Assembly: GCA_021234155.1 (NCBI GenBank)
Contig: JAJEKV010000003.1
Span: 6,632,413-6,696,412 of the forward strand
Source of the DNA: Isoetes taiwanensis
Lineage: Eukaryota > Streptophyta > Lycopodiopsida > Isoetales > Isoetaceae
Reading direction: 5' to 3'
Length of the DNA stretch: 64,000 bases
The notes beneath the pieces are model-generated. The model did no database searches. It was given only the letters and a program-made list of their open reading frames with translations, and was not told the origin of the DNA. Positions 31,970 through 42,848 of the stretch are shown piece after piece. A program made the position numbers and the translations under genes. The stretch's first letter is position 1; each line of letters starts with the position of its first letter.

Positions 31970-33640
31970 ACTGAGGAAGCCATTCCTGAAGATGATCTTG
32001 ACGACAATGAAGTAAAAGCACTCTGTCCTATTTTGACCATTGATGCATCAGAAAAAAAGGATATTGGGGAGATTGTGATCACAAAAAATGGTACACCTAG
32101 AACTCTGTTTGTTGGAGATCTGATTGAATATCAAAACAGGGAGAGCATACAAATGTTTTTTGAAGAAAGAAAAGATGTATTTGCCTGGGACTATTCAGAA
32201 CTATCAGGTATCAAAACTGAGGTATGCCAATTTGAAATTAAAATCAAGGAAGGTTGTAAACCTGTTTTTCAAAAATTAAGGAGGATTAATGCTTCACTTA
32301 TGGGGCTAATCAAGGATGAATTGAATAAGATGTTAGATGCAGGTGTGATTATTGAAATCATTAATCCTGAATGGGTATCTTGCATTGTTCCTGTAGAGAA
32401 GAAAAGTGGTGCTTTAAGCATTAGAGGTAATTTGAGATCTCATTTTGTCCCATTAAGGGATGCTTAAAAAGCCACATCAGCTTTTTAAACTGTCCAATAA
32501 GAGAAGAGCTCCAGTGTATTTTATTCCAGTATTATGTGGCAGCAGTAATTAATGCAGTTCTAACTAACTTTTGCAGTGTCATTTTTCTACTATAACTTTT
32601 GATCAAAAACTCCGATTCGAACACTATTTGTGGCAATGGATTCGTCTCCTCAAGATCTTTCTAATGACAACCCATTGTTATATCTTTTGGGATGTAAATA
32701 TATAAGAAAAGAGCAAAAAACCATATTTTTTAAGGTTAACACATATGGCTTGTATTGAAATACATCATAACCATATATCACTTGAAAGATCTTTTCATTC
32801 TGCATCTAATGCAACAAACGCCGCAGCATTTTCATGAGTAGATCAAAAGTTATAGGGAAAAAACGACAGCAATGAAGTTGTTAATGCTGCATTAATTGCA
32901 GTTTGATGTAGAGTACTCATTCTATTGGAGGATTCTTATGGGGACAAAAGGAGATCTCAAATTACCTCTAATGAATTTGCATTGATTACCGAGATCTCAA
33001 CAAAGCTACCATCAAGGATTGTTACCCTTTGCCTTTTTTTGAGGAGATCCTATATGCTGTAGCAGGTAAGGAAGTGTATTCATTTTTGGATGGATTCTCA
33101 GGGTTCAACCAGATCAGCATCAAAGAAGAAGACCAGCCAAAAACTTCCTTTATCACTCCCTGGGGTACATATGCTATGAAAAGAATGCCTTTTGGTTTGA
33201 TGAATGCTCGAGCCATCTTCCAAAGGGCAATGGATGTTATTTTCAAATCAATGTCTGCTGAAGAGTTCAGGGTGTACTTAGATGACCTTTGCTTAGGCTC
33301 TAATCCATCTAATCATGTGGAGCTACTTGCAAAAATTTGTTCTTTGTGCAGGAGCTCAGGAGTCAATCTAAATCCAAAGAAATGCATCTTTTTTGCATCA
33401 AAAGGACAACTCTTAGGGCATGAGGTATCCAGCCAAGGCATTCAGGTTGCGCAAGACAAGATTGAAGCCCTCAAAAAATTAGCACCTCCCAAGAATCTAA
33501 AACAGGTCAAAAGTTTTGTTGGTATGACAAGTTTTCTCAGGATGTATATTCCTAATTTTACTCATATTTTGAGCCCTATTTCTAGATTGACAAGGGTAGG
33601 CAAGTTCTCCAAGTCTGAGAGTAAGCATATACCCATCACA
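31970..33640 (+). pseudogene. Outer element reverse transcriptase, split by an insertion
   Basis: Linker and RT start: VFAWDYSELSGI, then EIKIKEGCKPVFQKLRRINA, then WVSCIVPVEKK. The frame is cut at 32418 by the 555-bp foldback element and resumes at 32974 with CIDYRDLN. It continues through YSFLDGFSGFNQISI, FITPWGTYAMKRMPFGL, the catalytic box FRVYLDDLCLG, NPKKCIFF and QLLGHEVSSQGI. The polymerase motifs are intact apart from the insertion. Confidence 0.85.
32419..32973. mobile_element. 555-bp foldback MITE inside the reverse transcriptase
   Basis: The ends are near-perfect inverted repeats: CATTAGAGGTAATTTGAGAT at 32419 and its reverse complement ending 32973. Complementarity continues inward with interruptions (TTGTCCC, CCAATA, AATTAATGCAG, CTATAACTTTTGATC) over ~200 bases from each end. 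Comparison with the inner element's RT shows the host frame joins exactly (GCTTTAAG | AATTTGC) with no extra or missing base, so there is no target duplication (at most one base). There is no coding capacity. Confidence 0.85.
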
Positions 33641-34300
33641 TGGACTTCAGAATGCCAAGAAGCTTTTGACTTTCTCATTCAATCCATATGTGAAGCCACA
33701 CTTTTGAGGAAACCAGATTTGAATATGCCATTTGAAGTTTATATTACTGTTACTAAAAAAGCTATAGGGTTAGCCATTTTGCAGGAAAAGCACACCATAG
33801 TGTTTGCAAGTAAACAATGGTCTGCTCTAGAGGAGAGATATACCAGAATAGAAAAAAGTGTTGCTGCCCTCATATTTCTTATCAATAGGCAAAGACACTT
33901 GCTTCTGAAAAGTCAAGTTCAAGTCTACATGAAGCAAAATCCAATGGGTCTACTATTTGGTAAGGCAACCAGTAAGCCAAAAATCCAAAGGTGGGCTTGT
34001 AAGTTGCAAAGTAATGATATTTCTGTAAAAGAATTACATTTGGTACGAAGTCCTAGCCTTTATTTGCCTTATATATTTTTTGACCATGAGGATGAGTTGG
34101 ATACTGCTGACATTTCACTTGTAGTAGCTCATGTAGAGTTAACTTCAGAAGATCAAGTTGATGGTGGGTGGCAACAACCTATCAGAGACTTCTTACAACA
34201 TGGAATTATTTCTTCAAACCTCACTTCAAACCAAAAAAGGAGACTCAAGGATAAATGTAGACAATTCAAGATGATAGACAATGTTTTGTGCAAAGTCAAC
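33640..34300 (+). pseudogene. Outer element degenerate Ty3-type RNase H and linker
   Basis: Reads MPFEVYITVTKKAIGLAI where Ty3 elements normally have T-D-A-S, so the first catalytic aspartate is gone. HTIVFASKQWSALEERYTRIEK keeps the usual E region, and HLLLKSQVQVYMKQNP the following helix. With a second RNase H upstream, this domain probably serves only as a structural tether (family knowledge for Tat elements). A stop follows VLCKVN at 34303. Confidence 0.75.
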
Positions 34301-34303
34301 TGA

Positions 34304-35447
34304 GATGGAGTCTTGTTGAGATGTGTGAGTGAAAGTGAGTCTGCTCTAATCATCAGGGAAATGCACAAAGGTATCTGTGGAGGGCATTTTGCTGGTGATA
34401 CTACAGCAAAAAAGATTCTCAGGTCTGGATACTATTGGCCTACTATTTTTAAAGATTGTTATGATATTATAAAGACTTGCCATCAATGCCAAATCTTTAG
34501 CAAAAGAATTTTACTTCCAGCTGCCCTTAATCCCATCATATCTCCAGGGCCCTTTCAAATTTGGGGATTAGATTATATTGGCCCTATTAATCCTTCTTCT
34601 GCAGGTCAACATCAGCATATCATTGTGGCCACAGATTATTTTACTAAATGGGCAGAAGCTATACCTTTGAGACAGGCTAATGCTGCCACAACTGCAAGAT
34701 TTACATGAGTATGTTTGTTCCAGGTTTGGTATCCCTTTTCAGTTGCATTCTGATAGGGGCACGCCTTTTGTTAATGAATTTATTACTAACTTGATGGACA
34801 TCTTGAAGGTCAAGCATACCAAGAGCTCCTCATACTATCCCCAAGGTAATGGACAAGCTAAAGCCACTAACAAAGTGTTGAAAAATATCTTGCAGAAGAC
34901 AGTTTAGATCAACAAGAGAGATTGGCATGTCAAAATAGTGGATGCACTGTGGGCTTATAGAGTCACTATCAAAACAGCTACAAATCATACACCCTTCAAC
35001 CTGGTTTATGGCATAGAGGCAGTCTTACCAGTGGAACTTGAGTTGCCCTCCCTGAGGTTAGCTTATAAATTATGTTTACCTTTTGAACATGCCTTGCAGG
35101 AGAGATTGGATGCCTTGCTGCACCTAGATGAATATAGGATGGAGGCTGAGAATACTAATTTGCTGAAAAAGGCCAAGGATCTGGTTGCATTCAAGGCTGC
35201 ACACAAAATACAAGGCATCTTTAAGCAAGGAGAGCTTGTTCTCAAATGGAACAAGTCAAAGGAAGACTCAGCTGGCAAATTTGACAATATTTGGGAAGGA
35301 CCCTTTGTAGTATTGGAACCTGCAGGTACTAACTCTTATTGGCTACAAGAGGTTGCTTTAAGAATGCCACTGCCAAATCCAATCAATATCTTGCACCTGA
35401 AAAGGTATTGGGACCAGCATGCTTGCTTGTCCCTATTCTCTCATTAA
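34304..35447 (+). pseudogene. Outer element integrase
   Basis: Zinc-binding part: HKGICGGHFAGDTTAKKIL ... YYWPTIFKDCYDIIKTCHQC (H-H-C-C). Core: WGLDYIGPINP, ATDYFTKWAEAIP, LHSDRGTPFVNEF, then SSYYPQGNGQAKATNKVL, where the third catalytic residue, normally E, reads K. C-terminus: ALWAYRVTIKTATNHTPF, LVYGIEAVLPVELELPSL and KFDNIWEGPFVVLEPAGTNS, ending INILHLKRYW. Breaks: a stop at 34301-34303 before it, a frameshift near 34706 and a stop near 34905. Not functional. Confidence 0.85.
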
Positions 35448-36491
35448 AAAGTTTGGAAATTTATGGTAGGTTTAAAGTAGTTAAATCAGTTAGATCTTTA
35501 AGCACACTATTTCAGTAGATAGAACAGTCTGACTTTGAGCACTTTACTCTAATAGAATTGGTTTCATGTTCTTAGGTTGATTTGACCAAATAGCAGTACA
35601 GGTGATCCCAAGAACAGGGTTGATACTAATGATTACCAAGTGTCATTTGCAGGAGCATTCTTTCTTCCATTTTTATTCACATGTCTTAAACATTCCTACC
35701 ATCCATCCAACCCCCTATTCTTGTTTTTCCATACCTTAACAGCACTCTGCAAAATCACCTTCACCATCATAGCAGAGTTGCAAGGTTTTGAGACTAATTG
35801 GTTTATGTGTTTCCATGACAGGTGCACCCTTCCTCCATATTTTTCATCTGTCATAAGTGGCCCTACCTTCCATCTGAACCCCTTATTCTTGTTCTCATTC
35901 CCTAAAGAAGAAAAGCACTCTGCAATTCATCCTTACCATCACAGCAGAGTTGCACTTGTTGAAGATCAAGAAGAATAGAATAGAATAGAATAGTTTTTTT
36001 AACGTCCACGAAGACCAATAGGTCATGGGACCCATACAATGGGCTAGTACAATCATTACTACTAGGATTAAAAAACCCCTGCCTCGAAAGGTTTTCAAGG
36101 GAAAAACCTTTGCAGTAATGATGATACTAGACAAGCTTAGATAATGACTACTGAGGGCTCAGTAATTGCAGACGTTTATCTAGAACCTCAAGTATGTATA
36201 ATGCCAAGTCATGCACAGATGGTGCGCTGAGAAGTTGTGGAAGCGTGGAATGGAATGCTAAGGTCGAAAAATGATTCCGGACTATCTCAAAAGCACACAC
36301 ATTTTCTTGTTTTGGCGAAGTTTCAAAACACTTGTACACTCATTTCATCTCCATGTCATCATCATCTTGTCATATTCACATTCACTTTTATCTCTTCTCA
36401 CTCACTACATTCCATTCACCATCATTCCATCATCACCTTGTCATTTTCACACTCATTTATGCCTTTCTCACTCACCATATTCCATCCACAT
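35448..36491 (+). other. Outer element 3' internal region with LINE insertion
   Basis: Non-coding, T/C-rich sequence between integrase and LTR, with no recognisable protein. It contains the minus-strand LINE tail (35966-36330). The phrase ttttcttgttttggcga at about 36302 also occurs directly before the LTR at 49640. The interval stops at the insertion point of the inner element. Confidence 0.6.
35966..36330 (-). mobile_element. LINE 3' end (minus strand), second copy
   Basis: Shares with 23806-24100 the tail agaatagaatag, then gtccacg.agaccaat.gg, gggaccca, then ggattaaaaaacccc and agggaaaaacctt.gcagtaat. The minus strand encodes LPQLLSAPSVHDLALYILEV at the protein end, matching the C-terminus position of the first copy. 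5' truncated. Confidence 0.65.
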
Positions 36492-38835
36492 TGTTGCCCT
36501 GCTATGGCAACATGCCAAAGTGCCATCAAATCTTATTCATGTTGCAGGAAAAAAGAAGATACTATGTTGAAGAACCAAGTGAAGACATTGAACTGGAATC
36601 AAGGTCACACATTGAGAGGATCTAAGCATCTAGAAGTTTGGAAGACCCCTATGAAGTTTGCAAGCTATTAAAGTGGTATCTTTTCTCCTTCATGTTGTCA
36701 TTTCTATTCCCCTACCTCACACTCCACATTTCCAACATTCCATCACCCCATACTACTATACATCTCACACATAGCCTTTTGTTCCATAGTTGACCTACCA
36801 CCACCTAAGGCACATTTTCAAAGTTGTTACACCAAAAGGGTTGCCTAGGCATCAAGTTCTACATCATTGTTTTTTCATCATATCATCCCATTATCACACA
36901 CTCCACACCATGTGGCTATTAAAAAAAAAAAAAAGCATTTTATGCTAGCCAAAGTACAAAAAAGGAAAGGAAAAGCTAAACACGAGTTTGCCTAGTCACC
37001 ACCTCCAAGTGACATGGCATGATGACTAGATACATATGTCATTACTTACAAAGCCACATTGGTCCACTCATCATTTGCCACTTCCATATGTCATTCACCA
37101 AGTTGCCACCTAAGCAACAAGTGTCCACATCACCACATCACTCCATACCATTACATCACTCAACATCATTACATCATTCCACATCATCACATCACCCTGC
37201 ATCATCAAATGATGACTAGGCAAATGTTGACCAAACCCAAAAAGTTGGTCAACCATAAGATTGAAATGATTGATAAATGTGCCTATTAGCCTTGTTCTTC
37301 CTCCTTGCCACCTCACCAAATCCCATGTCTAATGCCTACTCACCCCATTCATTTTTCCTACAAAAATCAAAGTATTGCATTTGAAAGTTTGATGGTACCA
37401 CCTGATAGCCCTCATGAAGTCATGCCAGCTGGCACAAAAAATTTTGAAAAAAGAGTGTGTATTGATCTTCTAAATGGCTTTCTTGGGAAACGTGCTTCAT
37501 TTAAAAAAAATGGCAAAACCTACCTACATCTACCCCCATCTATCTACCCTCTCATCCCTCGCCAAGTGGCGTCCCCCCTGGCATGCCAAGTCGAAACACG
37601 AGCCGAGCTTGGCGTGGGAGAAGACCACGTAATCAAGAGAGAGGAAAATAGTTCTCTATTTATACCTTGGCCCATTTTTTTATTCTTGCCTGTGGGATAA
37701 TTGCTCTCAAGAAAACTCCGAACCCTAAAATTGAACTTGCCAAGAACTGGTTTTTTCTTCGATCAAACTGAGCAATCATTGCAGTGGCTAACCATTTCTG
37801 TCCTGCTACATCCAAAGAAATACCTAAACCAACCAGAAACATGGCCAAGATCCCGAATTTGCCAAGATCCGGCCGGAAACAGAGTTTTTAAAAAGGGGAT
37901 TCATTCGAAGGAGAAATTCGTGGGCTTTTGCGCGATTCAAAGACGAAGTACCTGAAGTGTGAAGTCGGAATTGATGCTGAGAGTTCCTCCTGCCTTAAGA
38001 GATCTATCCTGAGGCACATTATGATTGATTTGTATCCAAAAAATTCACGATTTGTATGTTTTAGAGATGTCTTGTTGATTGATCATCTTGATCATTAACA
38101 TGATATCAAATGTGATGACTTTGATTCCAGTTTAATGAAAATCTGACCTTGGAAGATATTATTTGATGCATTTGTATTTGAATTAACTCTAGTAATAGGA
38201 AGAAAAAGCCATACCTCTGCATCTGTTTGCATACAAAACTCCAGCTGCATTAGTACAATCATTTAGGTAAGGAAAAGCTAAGAAAAAAAGAGGAGAGGGA
38301 TCACCCCATGATAATTTTAAAGTCTGTCTCATTTTTCATGGACAATCAGGTGCTCAGACATGCTTCTTAAATTACTGACTGAATTTTTGACCTTGAAAAT
38401 AGCATGCTCTTATTGTGCGGGCCTCGTGTTCCTTTGTCACGAATTTAATTGGATCAAAAATTTATCACCATCCTCATTTGGCAAAATTTAGTGCACTGTC
38501 CAGTCCATTGACCAATTTCTGACTTAGTCAAGAATCATTATTTCTCACCAACCGTGAAGATTCTTTGCATAGACTTTCTACAACACTTTCTTCAGATATC
38601 ATTGTGGCATGCTATGCTAGTTTGGGTTCAAAATGTCGAGTACATTGATCTCTGTGCCTGTTAGAATAAGACTAGTTTTTCTGGCTTTTGGGAAACTAGT
38701 AAAATTTTGTTTTTACGGAAGTTTAAGAACAGATATTCCAAAGACGAGTGATCACCTCAAGTGATCTCGGAGGTCCTAGACCAAGATTAGCTTCTTTGAC
38801 TCGAGGTTGGTGGCTTAGCGGGTTTGCCATCAACA
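36492..38835 (+). repeat. 5' LTR of the inner element
   Basis: Starts TGTTGCCCTGCTATGGCAAC, an imperfect terminal hairpin (TGTTGCC ... GGCAACA), and ends GGTTTGCCATCAACA. It contains a CTCTATTTATACC box near 37652 that may be the TATA element. A conserved GATCACCTCAAGTGATCT palindrome lies near 38749. The minor frames inside are not genes. Confidence 0.95.
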
Positions 38836-38838
38836 TTT

Positions 38839-38858
38839 TGGAGGTCCTACCGAGATTT
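38839..38858 (+). promoter_or_regulatory. Primer-binding site, tRNA-Gln-like
   Basis: TGGAGGTCCTACCGAGATTT begins three bases after the LTR. TGG pairs with the tRNA CCA end, and the rest resembles the complement of the 3' end of a plant tRNA-Gln (from memory, not checked). Confidence 0.6.
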
Positions 38859-38880
38859 CCACCTGGTTTTCAAAGAACTC

Positions 38881-40165
38881 ATGGCTCCTAGAAGAATGAA
38901 ACAACAAGAAGCTCGAGAACCATTGGAACCACAAGGAGTACATTGCGGTATTGTGGTGCAGCCAAATTGTGCAATCCCACAGTATTTTGAGCTAAGTTTG
39001 CCCATTACTCCACCCATATTTGAACCAACTATGAATGCTAACCATTTTCTGAAAGTATTTGATGAATATTATAGAGATTATGGTTGTAAAAAGGGCTGTA
39101 GATTTTCTGACTTTAAGAGATGCATGAAATCTGATGAGGCATATGCTTGGTGTGAGCATGTGACCTCACATATGAGAGTCTTGTGCAGCAATTTTTGGCT
39201 AGGTTTGGCAAACTTTCTGCCCCTCAAGAGTTAGCAAATGAGCTACAGACTTTTTGCATAAGGGCAGGAGAAAGTATCAACCACTATGTGGAAAGGTTTA
39301 GTGCACAGAAAGGCCTAAGGTGCACAGAAAGATGCTAAAAATTCAAAATCAGGAAGGTTTTGATACCATACACAAAGCTTTTGAAAAGGCAACTAAAATC
39401 TCTAATGATATGTCTTTTTTACCTGATAACCATGTAAACCATTGTGCTGACCCTTTCTATCCAGATTATGAGCAGGAGTATGAGCATGTGCCTGTGTATG
39501 CAGTGCAAAAAGAAAGAAGAAAATCCAAAGATGAAGAAGCCACACCTAAAATCAATGAGTCCAAGAGTGAGATAGCCAAAATGTCAGAGACCATTGCAGA
39601 ACTGACCAAACAACTTTTGGAACTGAAGAACAGCAAAAAAACTTATCCTCCTTGTGCACATTGTTTCAAAGATACTCATCCTTCTGATATTTGCTATTAC
39701 AGGGCATGCTTAAAGTGTGGAAAGAAAGGTCATTTTGGAAAAATCTGCCCTGTGTGCAATTTCTGCAAGGAGATAGGTCATCTTGAAGACAAATGTTTTG
39801 TTAAAGAATACTTTGACAAGCAAGACAAAGGCAAGAAATTGGAAGGAACATCTGCCATTAGGTTTGTGGAGGAATATGAGGAGCAAGAAGAGATTATGGT
39901 GGTACAAACAAGAAAAATGTTGGAAAATGGAGCACCTGCAGATAAAGGTATGAGCAAAAACATCCCTATCAACAAAGAAGTTCAGGTAATAGCTCCATCA
40001 CCTTTTGAGAAGTTTAATAAAAAGGACAAGCAGTTAGATGAGCTAGATATGATCCTAAAAAGTTCTAAAGTGAGCATAGATCTCCTCACGCTTCTCAGAA
40101 TTGCACCTAGCTATAGAGAGAAAATATTGAAGTCCAATAATGTTGAACAAATTTCATTTACTGAT
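38881..40165 (+). pseudogene. Inner element gag
   Basis: Starts at MAPRRMKQQEA (38881). The capsid-like part includes PNCAIPQYFELSLPITPP, FDEYYRDYGCKKGC, and, after a frame change near 39190, ARFGKLSAPQELANE...RAGESINHYVERF, the usual Ty3/gypsy gag pattern. A further frame change lies near 39300. The nucleocapsid has two CCHC knuckles, CLKCGKKGHFGKIC and CNFCKEIGHLEDKC. The frame runs into the inserted segment soon after SFTDVHE near 40165. Confidence 0.85.
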
Positions 40166-40169
40166 GTGC

Positions 40170-42392
40170 ATGAGACAGAAAAGGTTGGAATAAAGGGCAA
40201 ATATGCCCATCTGACAGCTCTCGTTGCCCGAAGTAACCCCCCATGTGAATATGCACCCAAACGAAAGGGGGTTTCAGGGGGATTTTAATTTCAATGTGTT
40301 GAATGCATTAATTAATGTTAATGGTAGTGATGTGTTGGTTGTTATATTAAAAAAAAAATTTGGGCCCTTCGGGCCCTAATAAAGGCCTTTGGGCACTTCG
40401 GGCTCTAACAAAAGCAAACATAGAAAATCGCTTAATACAAACTACATCATCATGTCTTTTTGAACATGCAGCACAACATGGTTTTTATGCTAGGACCTCT
40501 TAGTACATTTATAAATATCTTAGCACCTCTTACATACATTTACAAATGTTATACAAGCAGTAAAAAAAAGGTTCCTCAATGTTCCCCGGTTCCTCAATGC
40601 TCCCCCGTGAGAACTTCAACAACAAATGAGAACTTCAAACAAAAAGCATTGTACTTGCTGACATGTAAAAAGCAAGGTACTTATTGCATGAGTATCCAAT
40701 CAAATCCCTCAAGCACAACTTCCGATAAGATAGAAGCCTGCAGTTGCGAATGAAAATTGCGAATGAAAATTATGACACCGAGAGATATCTCATAAATTCA
40801 ATAGTTTTAATAATATAATAGGTAGTTAGAGGAAATAATATCCAAATTGATGCACATCATCATTCAATATTACCAATATATATCCTGCAGTTTTGGTAAA
40901 TAAGTCTCCTTCAAGGAAACATTATGACAAGACTGTCATTCATTTGCAAAAACATCGCATTGTTGAAATAAAGCACCACCAAGACTGGCCAGCTAACTGC
41001 CTGCTTGCAGAACAAGCTTTTGCAGAGGTGGAATTACATCAGGCAATAAAAATGGCTGCTGCCATATTCCTTGCTGCCAAATTCTTGGCAAAACAGGGCA
41101 GAGTGGGAAGAAATACCATCTTCATTTCATCAAAAGTGATGAAGAAATAGACGAAACCACATGAGATAGAAGTTTGCTTATGCAAGATCCATTATTGGGC
41201 ACCAGAAACAGCAATGCTGATACAAATTTTGCAGCAATAAGTCAGAAACCTGGACTTATTGAAGGTACTGGGATGTAGTAAATTTTGTACCTTTCAATTC
41301 AAAGTTGGCAGTGGCAGATAGGATTAAAAAAGCCTTTGAAACATAGATAACAGATTCTATTATGATGATTCATCCTTGCTCTGCAGCTTTTGTTTTTTTC
41401 GTTGGTGCACGTCCTAAGTATAAATACATGCTATTGTGACCTGTACAAATGCGAATTCATAAGTAAATGCTTGAATATTTCCCTGACAAACAAAATTATG
41501 TTGTACCTCAGTTGATCTTGCAAAAACTTCAGGTCGTCATTACTGGCTTCCAAACTGACGCTTGCATTATCCAAATTTTTTTTAAAAGAGATTCTGCCTG
41601 CACCAATATATTGATCAATCATCAACATCAACAAATAAGAAAGTAAGACTCTATGGCTTCTCTTGCATATATGTAAGGCCAAACCTCTTCATATGTGTAC
41701 TCCAACATGACATTTGCACCAAGCTACAAGCACATGGAGGTTGTGTCTTTAATAGAGGCCTGTGAATATACACCTTCTGCCACCTCATAGTCCACTTTTA
41801 GTACCAGAAATATAGTAAATGATTAAGACCAAAGCAACATATTTCTACAGCAGCAATTATCTTTAACGTAGATGCCATCGGTTCAACTCAACTGTTTGCC
41901 ATCGGTTCAACTCAACTGTAGATGCTAATTTGCTCTAAAAACTAGCTGCTCTGGCAGGGTTTGTGAGAAAGAACCTTGTATTATAACTCTCGTCCAGCAC
42001 TATGGCATCCGGCAGAACCAGTACTATGTAGCTCTTCCTGCCACTGTGCAGCTCTTCCTGCCAATTCCATCTGCTCTGCCCTGCAAGACATAGATCAGCA
42101 AGTCGGCGCTCTTCCAGAAGAGCCGTGGAAAGGGTGGACCTTACATCCAACCCTAAAATATGCAATTTCGACTCTTGCATGCAAAGAGAGGTTTATACAA
42201 ATATTTTTCTTATACATCTATACAAACACATGGGTGCTAACCATTAAAAAACAGCAGAAAATTGATGCACCATGTATGTGCACTCTAGAAATACTTATTC
42301 GTACGCTCCATCAAATACATCTACCAAATCATAGCAAAACCATAGAAAAAATAGTATAAAAACACAAAAAAAACCCCCCTGTTATTTTGCTA
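40170..42392. mobile_element. 2.2-kb insertion between gag and protease
   Basis: The outer element has the gag end and protease leader adjacent (FTDATDLILAQHEEDP), while the inner one has FTDVHE at 40165 and ILTQEEKDPGAITCSAS at 42393. The intervening 2.2 kb is foreign to the element. It carries prefoldin subunit 3 exons with intron on the minus strand, a GGGCCCTTCGGGCCC hairpin near 40362, and two small tandem duplications (about 41874-41925 and 42027-42060). The ends are not clearly defined: a run of C before the right edge and a G run near 40265 might belong to terminal repeats. Class unknown. Confidence 0.7.
41507..41797 (-). pseudogene. Prefoldin subunit 3 (VBP1-type) gene fragment, two exons
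   Basis: Exon 41797-41685 reads VDYEVAEGVYSQASI, then CL*LGANVMLEYTYEE; exon 41597-41507 reads AESLLKKNLDNASVSLEA, then DDLKFLQDQLR. In prefoldin subunit 3 the corresponding part reads CLWLGANVMLEY followed by the second coiled-coil helix with KNLxxAxASLE...DLQFLRDQ (family knowledge). The Trp codon of LWLG is a TAG stop here. Splice sites are kept: GAG|GTTTGG donor, ggtgcag|gc acceptor, GAG|GTACAA donor. Because the intron is retained, capture was at the DNA level. Other exons are missing, so it is a fragment. Confidence 0.75.
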
Positions 42393-42399
42393 CATATTA

Positions 42400-42795
42400 A
42401 CTCAAGAAGAAAAGGATCCAGGTGCCATCACTTGCTCAGCTAGTTTAGGTAACTTGCATTTGTCTAGGGTCTTGCTAGATGGAGGCTCCCCACTAAATGT
42501 CATGCCTCAGCATGTAATGAAGAAATGTGGAATTGCTGTCACTCAACCATCACCTGTCATATTGAGGTCATTCTCCAATGCCAAAATAAAACCTATAGGA
42601 CTAGTGACAAAGGTGCCAATAGAAATTGAAGGTATAATTGTTGAGGCAAGTTTCATAGTTGTGGCTTGTGAAGATAACTGTGATGTGACTGACATATATG
42701 ACTTGTGGTTGGGAAGGAGATGGTTGTCTACTGTAGATGCTAGACCTGTCTGGTCAAAGGGCAGTGCACTATTTCAAATGGAGCAAGAACTATAA
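42400..42795 (+). pseudogene. Inner element protease
   Basis: Reads RVLLDGGSPLNVMPQHVMKK (active-site D-G-G-S), then EIEGIIVEASFIVVACED and LWLGRRWLSTVDARPVWSKG. A frameshift follows near 42775. It closely parallels the outer element. Confidence 0.85.
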
Positions 42796-42848
42796 CTCTA
42801 TACAACAAAACAGGTGATGCTAATCTGTACAACTTTATAGAACAAGAC

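Noticed and set aside
36237-37320. His/Ser/Thr-rich frames (HHSTSLHHST etc.)
   Set aside because: These derive from catcac-rich LTR and leader sequence of the Tat elements and recur identically in the other LTR.
37305-37955. Frames of 84-131 residues inside the LTR
   Set aside because: Present in both LTRs, with no known domain; LTRs of Ty3/gypsy elements are not expected to code here.
40362-40405. Helitron hairpin end in the 2.2-kb insert
   Set aside because: GGGCCCTTCGGGCCC forms a hairpin, but no CTRR follows at the right distance.
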